Positions 14,887 through 19,571 of a DNA stretch of 19,571 nucleotides are shown here, in pieces. Both the position numbers and the translations under genes were made by a program. The notes beneath the pieces were generated by a model, which ran no database searches, was not told where the DNA came from, and saw nothing but the letters and a program-made list of their open reading frames with translations. Source of the stretch: an uncultured Collinsella sp. (lineage in GTDB: Bacteria > Actinomycetota > Coriobacteriia > Coriobacteriales > Coriobacteriaceae); NCBI GenBank assembly GCA_902494945.1, contig CABUVF010000023.1, positions 1 to 19,571 of the forward strand, given 5' to 3'. Every line of letters starts with the position of its first letter. Within the stretch, counting starts at the first letter, position 1.

Positions 14887-16257
14887 ATGGACCAGCGTTC
14901 CGTACGCGATATTCTTGCCGGTAAAACCTACTATATCCGCACCTTTGGCTGCCAGATGAATCAGCACGACTCCGAGCGTGTGAGCGGTCTGCTTGATTCG
15001 TATGGCTGCCTCATGGCGCTCGATCCCGCGCATGCCGATATCGTTGTCTTCATGACGTGCTGCGTGCGCGAGGCCGCCGATACTCGCCTGTACGGTCAGT
15101 GCAATTCCTGCAAAAGCCTGCCGCCTTCGCCTTCGGGCAAGCGCGTGGTTGCCGTTGGCGGTTGCATCGCGCAGCGCGATGGCGAGGGCCTGCTCACCAA
15201 CGTCGATAACGTCAATGTCATCTTTGGCACGCATTCCATTGCACATGTGGCCGAGCTCATTGCCGAGGCGTTCCTTGATGGTAAGCGTCATATCCGCACC
15301 AATGAGCATGAGGATACGGACGCCATGAGCATGCCGTGGCATCGCGAGACCCAGTATCACGCCTGGGTGCCCATCATGACAGGCTGCAATAATTTCTGCA
15401 CCTATTGCATCGTGCCGTACGTACGCGGTCGCGAAAAGAGCCGCCCCTTCGAGGAGATTGTCGACGAGGTGACCGGTTTGGTGCGCCAGGGCGTGCGTGA
15501 GATTACGCTGCTGGGCCAAAACGTTAACTCATATGGTCGCGATCTGTTTGGCAAGCCGCGTTTTGCCGATCTGCTGCGTGCCGTGGGCGATACGGGCGTG
15601 GAGCGCATCTTCTTTACGTCTTCGCATCCCAAGGACCTGTTGCCCGAGACCATCGACGCCATGGCCGAGACGCCTGCCGTTATGCCGCAGCTGCACTTGG
15701 CCGTCCAGTCAGGTTCGACGCGGATCCTCAAAGAGATGAATCGCCGTTATACACGCGAGGACTATCTGGGCCTTGTCGATCGCATTCGCAACCGCATGCC
15801 CGATATCGCGCTCTCGACCGACATTATCGTTGGCTTCCCGGGTGAGACTGAAGAAGACTTTGAGCAGACGCTCTCACTTGCCGAGACGGTCCGCTATGCT
15901 CAGGCCTATACCTTCATCTATTCCAAGCGCGCCGGTACCCCGGCCGCCGAGATTGACGATCCTACGCCGCATGAGGTTATTCTCGAGCGTTTCAACCGTC
16001 TGGTTAAGGTTATCGAGACCACGGCACACGAGTATAACCAGGGTGAGCTTCATACTGTGGTTCCGGCGCTCATTGAGGGAACGAGTAAAAAGAACGACGC
16101 GGTCCTGCTGGGCAAGAGTCCCAAGAATCAGACCGTGCATGCGCCTATCCCCGAGGGTTACAGCATCGATCAGCTTGTTGGCAAGATCGTTGATGTTGAC
16201 GTTGACGTTGCCAAGACCTGGTATTTGTCCGGCTCCGTTGTGGGCGAGCCGCGCTAA
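14887..16257 (+). CDS. miaB: tRNA-2-methylthio-N6-dimethylallyladenosine synthase MiaB
   Basis: MiaB is a radical-SAM enzyme that adds a methylthio group to isopentenyladenosine-37 of tRNAs, following MiaA. The N-terminal cluster cysteines appear in TFGCQMNQHDSE (Cys22), MTCCVRE (Cys58) and GGCIAQR (Cys93). The radical-SAM motif CNNFCTYC gives Cys167, Cys171 and Cys174. A TRAM domain ends the protein. FGCQMN distinguishes it from RimO. I chose the ATG at 14887 because AGGA (14874-14877) is nine bases away. An ATG at 14881 is also possible, while a TTG at 14854 is less likely. Length is 456 residues. Its stop overlaps the miaA start by one base (TAATG), so the two tRNA-modifying steps are coupled. 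Confidence 0.95.
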   Translation: MDQRSVRDILAGKTYYIRTFGCQMNQHDSERVSGLLDSYGCLMALDPAHADIVVFMTCCVREAADTRLYGQCNSCKSLPPSPSGKRVVAVGGCIAQRDGEGLLTNVDNVNVIFGTHSIAHVAELIAEAFLDGKRHIRTNEHEDTDAMSMPWHRETQYHAWVPIMTGCNNFCTYCIVPYVRGREKSRPFEEIVDEVTGLVRQGVREITLLGQNVNSYGRDLFGKPRFADLLRAVGDTGVERIFFTSSHPKDLLPETIDAMAETPAVMPQLHLAVQSGSTRILKEMNRRYTREDYLGLVDRIRNRMPDIALSTDIIVGFPGETEEDFEQTLSLAETVRYAQAYTFIYSKRAGTPAAEIDDPTPHEVILERFNRLVKVIETTAHEYNQGELHTVVPALIEGTSKKNDAVLLGKSPKNQTVHAPIPEGYSIDQLVGKIVDVDVDVAKTWYLSGSVVGEPR

Positions 16258-17195
16258 TGGTTTCTCCCGGGTCAGGTCTTTCCGCCGTTGCGATCGTCGG
16301 TCCGACGGCGGTTGGTAAGAGTGATGTTGCCGACCGTTTGGCAGCTCGTCTTTCGTCCGAAGTGCTGTCGTGCGATGCGATGCAAATCTATCGCGGCATG
16401 GACATCGGTACCGCAAAGATGGCGCCCGATGAGTGCACGGCGCCGCTGCGTCTCGTCGACATTGTAGAGCCGGGTGTGGCATATTCTGCTGCGCTTTATC
16501 AGGCCGACGCTCGCGCGCATGTTGAACGTCTCCTTGGTTCGGGTTGCCTGCCGGTTTTTTGCGGAGGTACGGGGCTGTATCTCAAGGCCGCCCTCGATGA
16601 GATGGACTTTCCCTCGGGTGAACTTGAGGACGATCGTCGTGCGGGCTATCAGGAGCTTGCCGAGCGTATTGGCGAGGAAGAACTGCATGCCTTGCTTGCC
16701 GAGCGCGATCCAGAATCGGCTGCTGTTATTCATCCCCATAACGTGCGCCGTGTGATTCGTGCGCTCGAGATGAATGATGATGGTATCTCCTATGCACAGC
16801 AAAAAAGTCAGTTTAGTGTTCCGCGCGAGCATTATCATGCCCTATGGTTTGGTTTGATGCGTAATCGCGAGGTGCTCTACGAGCGCATTAATCTGCGCGT
16901 CGATCTGATGTTTGAGCAGGGTCTTGTCGATGAGGTCCGCGGTCTTATGGCCCAGGGTCTGGGAGATGCCCTGACGTCGATGCAGGCAATTGGCTATAAA
17001 GAGATCATTGATGCTTTCAATGGCGTGATGAGCATGGATGAGGCCCGCGAACTCATTAAGATGCGTTCGCGTCGCTATGCCAAGCGTCAGCTTTCGTGGT
17101 TTAAGCGCGATGACCGTATCGTGTGGTTTGATATGGATGAATGTACGATCGATGAGGTCGTTGAGGATATCCTGCATCGTATTGAGGCTGCCTAA
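16257..17195 (+). CDS. miaA: tRNA dimethylallyltransferase MiaA
   Basis: MiaA transfers a dimethylallyl group to adenosine-37 of tRNAs reading UNN codons, producing the substrate of MiaB encoded just upstream. The P-loop GPTAVGKS lies at residues 15-22. The family signature SCDAMQIYRGMDIGTAK (38-54) carries the catalytic aspartate (Asp40). A later family motif is MQAIGYKEIIDA. The length of 312 residues is typical. Start and stop both overlap neighbours by one base (TAATG at both ends), indicating translational coupling of miaB-miaA-hflX. mutS and mutL, which separate miaB and miaA in many Firmicutes, are absent here, and so is hfq downstream. Confidence 0.96.
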   Translation: MVSPGSGLSAVAIVGPTAVGKSDVADRLAARLSSEVLSCDAMQIYRGMDIGTAKMAPDECTAPLRLVDIVEPGVAYSAALYQADARAHVERLLGSGCLPVFCGGTGLYLKAALDEMDFPSGELEDDRRAGYQELAERIGEEELHALLAERDPESAAVIHPHNVRRVIRALEMNDDGISYAQQKSQFSVPREHYHALWFGLMRNREVLYERINLRVDLMFEQGLVDEVRGLMAQGLGDALTSMQAIGYKEIIDAFNGVMSMDEARELIKMRSRRYAKRQLSWFKRDDRIVWFDMDECTIDEVVEDILHRIEAA

Positions 17196-18484
17196 TGGCC
17201 CGTTTCCCCCTTGTTCCCACGGCACCCGAGCCCGAGCGTGCCATTTTAGTTGGTGTTGAGTGGCGCGACAATGCATGGCCGCTCGATCGCTCGCTTGATG
17301 AGCTGGAGCGTCTTGCCCACACAGCTGGTGCCCGGTGCGTGGCACGCTTGTCGCAGCGTTTGGTAAAGCCGTATCCTAAATCGTTTATCGGTTCCGGTAA
17401 GGTTGAAGAGCTGTGCGGCCTGGTGCATCGCATGGATGCCGATGTCGTTATTTTTGACGACGACCTGACCCCCTCGCAGCAATCCTATTTGGAGAAAGCC
17501 GTGGGCGAGCCGGTAAAGATTATCGATCGTACAGCACTGATCCTGGATATCTTTGGCCTGCATGCTCAGACGCGTGAGGGACGCCTGCAGGTACAGCTGG
17601 CACAGCTTCAATATTTGTTGCCTCGCCTGCGTGGCATGTGGAGCCATCTCGCCAAGGAGCAGACGCGCGGCGGCATCGGCTCACGTTTTGGTCAGGGCGA
17701 AAGTCAGCTCGAGGTCGACCGTCGCCTCATTCGTAATAAGATCGCTGCGCTTCGTCGTGAGCTCAAGCAGGTTGAACAGCGTCGCGATGTTCAATCCAAG
17801 AGTCGCATTGAGTCACCGGCGTTTCGCGTCGCGTTAGCCGGTTATACCAATGCCGGTAAATCGACGTTACTCAATCGTCTGACCGGCTCTACGGTACTTT
17901 CGCAGGACAAGCTGTTTGCTACGCTCGACCCGACGACGCGTTCGTATCGTCTGCCCGGCGGTCGCGGCATGACGATTACCGATACCGTCGGCTTTATTCA
18001 AAAGCTGCCCCATGGTCTGGTCGATGCCTTTAAATCGACGCTGTCCGAGGTTTTGGGTGCCGATCTAATTCTCAAAGTCGTAGATGCGTCTGACGAGGAC
18101 TATGAGCGGCAGCTGGAGGCTGTCGACCGCGTGCTTGATGAGATCGGCGCCGGAGAGCGTTTAACGCTGACCGTATTCAATAAAATCGATCTTCTCGATA
18201 GCGTTGATCGATTGAGTTTCCGTCGTCGCTATCCGGAGGCCGTTCTGTTCTCGGCCCAAACGGGCGAGGGGCTCGACGATCTCGTCGATTGCATTGCTCG
18301 CGAGGCAGCTGCCACCGATGTGTTGCTCTCCGCTGATATCCCGTATCGCGAGGGCGCTCTCATCACGCTGGTGCATGAGCAGGGAACCCTTCTGCATGAG
18401 GAATATCTCGAGGACGGCGTTCGCATTGTGGCGAAGTTGCCGGCTCGTATTGCACCGCGGCTCGAGCGTTATCGCACCGAGTAG
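17195..18484 (+). CDS. hflX: GTPase HflX
   Basis: HflX is a ribosome-associated GTPase that splits or rescues stalled ribosomes, for example after heat stress. The N-terminal HflX domain (about 1-190) includes the glycine-rich GGIGSRFGQGESQLEVDRR segment (159-177). The GTPase domain shows G1 GYTNAGKS (216-223), switch region FATLDPTTR (241-249), G3 DTVGF (263-267) and G4 NKID (329-332). At 429 residues it is standard length. GAGG (17184-17187) lies seven bases before the ATG, which overlaps the miaA stop. Its last 16 bases overlap the end of the converging minus-strand gene. Confidence 0.95.
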   Translation: MARFPLVPTAPEPERAILVGVEWRDNAWPLDRSLDELERLAHTAGARCVARLSQRLVKPYPKSFIGSGKVEELCGLVHRMDADVVIFDDDLTPSQQSYLEKAVGEPVKIIDRTALILDIFGLHAQTREGRLQVQLAQLQYLLPRLRGMWSHLAKEQTRGGIGSRFGQGESQLEVDRRLIRNKIAALRRELKQVEQRRDVQSKSRIESPAFRVALAGYTNAGKSTLLNRLTGSTVLSQDKLFATLDPTTRSYRLPGGRGMTITDTVGFIQKLPHGLVDAFKSTLSEVLGADLILKVVDASDEDYERQLEAVDRVLDEIGAGERLTLTVFNKIDLLDSVDRLSFRRRYPEAVLFSAQTGEGLDDLVDCIAREAAATDVLLSADIPYREGALITLVHEQGTLLHEEYLEDGVRIVAKLPARIAPRLERYRTE

Positions 18485-19173
18485 ACGAGCTCCAAAATGC
18501 CCAGAATGATGGGCTGATGCAGCAGATAAAAGGGGAGAGCGTGACGTCCAAGGCTGGCGAGCGCCGGCAGGGGGTTGGCGTAGGCCCAGCTAGGGACGGT
18601 CTTATCGATACTCTGCGCTATGTGCGCGGCAAAGTATCCTGTAAGATACATAAAGATAAACGGGATGATGGGGTAGTAATCACCTGAGACAAACCCAGGG
18701 CTCGGAAATCCCAGCCACGCCAGGTAGGGGACAGGGTAGATCGTTTTGGGGATGCTCCAGGTGATTGCGAACAACATAAGGCATAGGGGCATGCCCCATC
18801 TCGCCGTTATCTTCTTAAGGACGGGATCGGTCAACGCCACGATGCCGGTGCATGCGGCCATGCAGTAGATGATGCCAAAATTAACCGAATCGTCGACTGA
18901 GACAAGTGTTGTTGCCAACCAGACGACGAGTGCTGCTAACGCGTATTTGGCGGCACGTTTGATATTATTGCGCGAAAGGGTGCACATCCAACCCGCGATA
19001 AACAAAAATACCCAGCTGATGCTGGCGCGCCAGATGTCTTGAAAGACTGACTGGGTAAACCAGGGCATATTCCAGCCGTACAGGTAGGCGAGATCATAGC
19101 AAGCGTGAAAACCTGCCATGGAAATCATCGTAAACCCGCGGACGGTATCAAAGATGGTGATGCGTTTTTGCAT
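18469..19173 (-). CDS. DUF1624 / HGSNAT catalytic-domain family membrane protein
   Basis: The protein is a polytopic membrane protein of 234 residues with about six or seven hydrophobic helices. The N-terminal pattern IFDTVRGFTMISMAGFHACYD (from residue 7, with Asp9, Arg12 and His23) and the later DYYPIIPF (165-172) and GRHALPFYLLHQP (209-221) fit the DUF1624 family. That family is related to heparan-alpha-glucosaminide acetyltransferase and membrane acyltransferases. The substrate is unknown; acylation of a cell-envelope sugar is a reasonable guess. Its ATG overlaps the lexA stop by one base (TAATG) with no separate ribosome binding site, so it is probably co-transcribed with lexA. Its stop lies inside hflX. 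Confidence 0.85.
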   Translation of the reverse strand: MQKRITIFDTVRGFTMISMAGFHACYDLAYLYGWNMPWFTQSVFQDIWRASISWVFLFIAGWMCTLSRNNIKRAAKYALAALVVWLATTLVSVDDSVNFGIIYCMAACTGIVALTDPVLKKITARWGMPLCLMLFAITWSIPKTIYPVPYLAWLGFPSPGFVSGDYYPIIPFIFMYLTGYFAAHIAQSIDKTVPSWAYANPLPALASLGRHALPFYLLHQPIILGILELVYSVR

Positions 19174-19571
19174 TACGAGAACCGGCGCATTAATCCGACA
19201 ACCTTACCCAAAATAACGGGGTTCGTCGCATAGATGGGCTCCATAGTGTCGTTCTCGGGCTGCAGGCGCACGCGCCCCTGCTCCTTGTAGAACGTCTTGA
19301 CGGTCGCCGAGCCATCGATCATGGCCACGACGATTTCGCCGTTCATGGCGCTCTTTTGCTCGCGAACGATAATGTAGTCGCCGTTGTAGATGCCGACATT
19401 GATCATTGAGCTGCCGTGCACTTCAAGGATAAAGGAGCCCTGGTCTGTGGCGATTTCGGTCGGGATGGTAAAGGTGTCCTCGATATTTTGCTCGGCCAGA
19501 ATGGGAATCCCAGCCGCGACGCGACCGACGAGCGGCAGCGAGACCGTTCCGCGGGGCGCTGTGGGTTCATC
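19173..19571 (-). CDS. lexA: SOS repressor LexA (C-terminal part, cut by the window edge)
   Basis: This is the last 132 residues of LexA, the SOS repressor that cleaves itself when activated RecA filaments form. The self-cleavage site is Ala-Gly in GRVAAGIP, 20 residues from the visible edge. The catalytic serine is in HGSSM (visible residue 55) and the lysine in ATVKTF (visible residue 92), as in the S24 peptidase family. The frame runs open to the window end, so the N-terminal winged-helix DNA-binding domain and promoter lie outside. An internal GTG-initiated frame at 19421 is not the real start. The recA promoter in this window carries the matching SOS box. Confidence 0.95.
   Translation of the reverse strand, partial: DEPTAPRGTVSLPLVGRVAAGIPILAEQNIEDTFTIPTEIATDQGSFILEVHGSSMINVGIYNGDYIIVREQKSAMNGEIVVAMIDGSATVKTFYKEQGRVRLQPENDTMEPIYATNPVILGKVVGLMRRFS

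Overview
The window looks like chromosomal backbone DNA from a high-GC, non-sporulating actinobacterium of the Coriobacteriia, most like Collinsella. This is inferred from the moderately high GC with GC-rich third codon positions, the strong AAGGAG-type ribosome binding sites, an SOS box of the CGAAC-N4-GTTCG type, and a gene order combining RNase J, RNase Y, SpoVS and a RodZ-like protein. No species can be proved from the sequence alone. I see no transposase, integrase, phage gene, CRISPR array, rRNA or tRNA.

Layout. Bases 1-391 carry no supported gene but hold a dense string of perfect hairpins, probably the leader of rnj or an unrecognised RNA. Bases 392-9444 are a tightly packed plus-strand cluster: rnj (RNase J), ftsK (DNA translocase), rodZ-like, yajQ, rimO, pgsA and pncC (CinA C-terminal domain). 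It is closed by a 10-bp hairpin at 9452-9475. A regulatory region then precedes recA. It contains a row of TTTGGTC-like repeats spaced mostly 11 bp apart, and a clear promoter whose spacer holds a perfect SOS box. recA and recX follow. A second strong promoter (TTGACA-17-TACGAT, 11617-11645) and a leader of about 160 nt with two hairpins precede rny (RNase Y). After rny come an orphan GHKL-type ATPase, spoVS, miaB, miaA and hflX. On the minus strand, entering from the right edge, are the 3' part of lexA and a membrane protein of the DUF1624 (HGSNAT catalytic) family. The membrane protein's tail overlaps the end of hflX by 16 bp.

How the genes fit together. Three themes recur: RNA processing and decay (RNase J, RNase Y, RimO, MiaA, MiaB, HflX), DNA repair and segregation (FtsK, RecA, RecX, LexA) and envelope (RodZ-like, PgsA, DUF1624). 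recA is under visible LexA-type control and the lexA gene lies about 9 kb away. The order ftsK - rodZ - pgsA - cinA - recA - rny - spoVS - miaB - miaA - hflX - lexA resembles the Bacillus order, but a GHKL ATPase occupies the place that ymdB has between rny and spoVS in Bacillus.

Most interesting points: the rny-GHKL ATPase-spoVS trio, the helically phased repeats in front of recA, the nested RNA-like structure at 94-180, and a 12-residue duplicated motif in the FtsK linker whose two copies differ only at synonymous positions.
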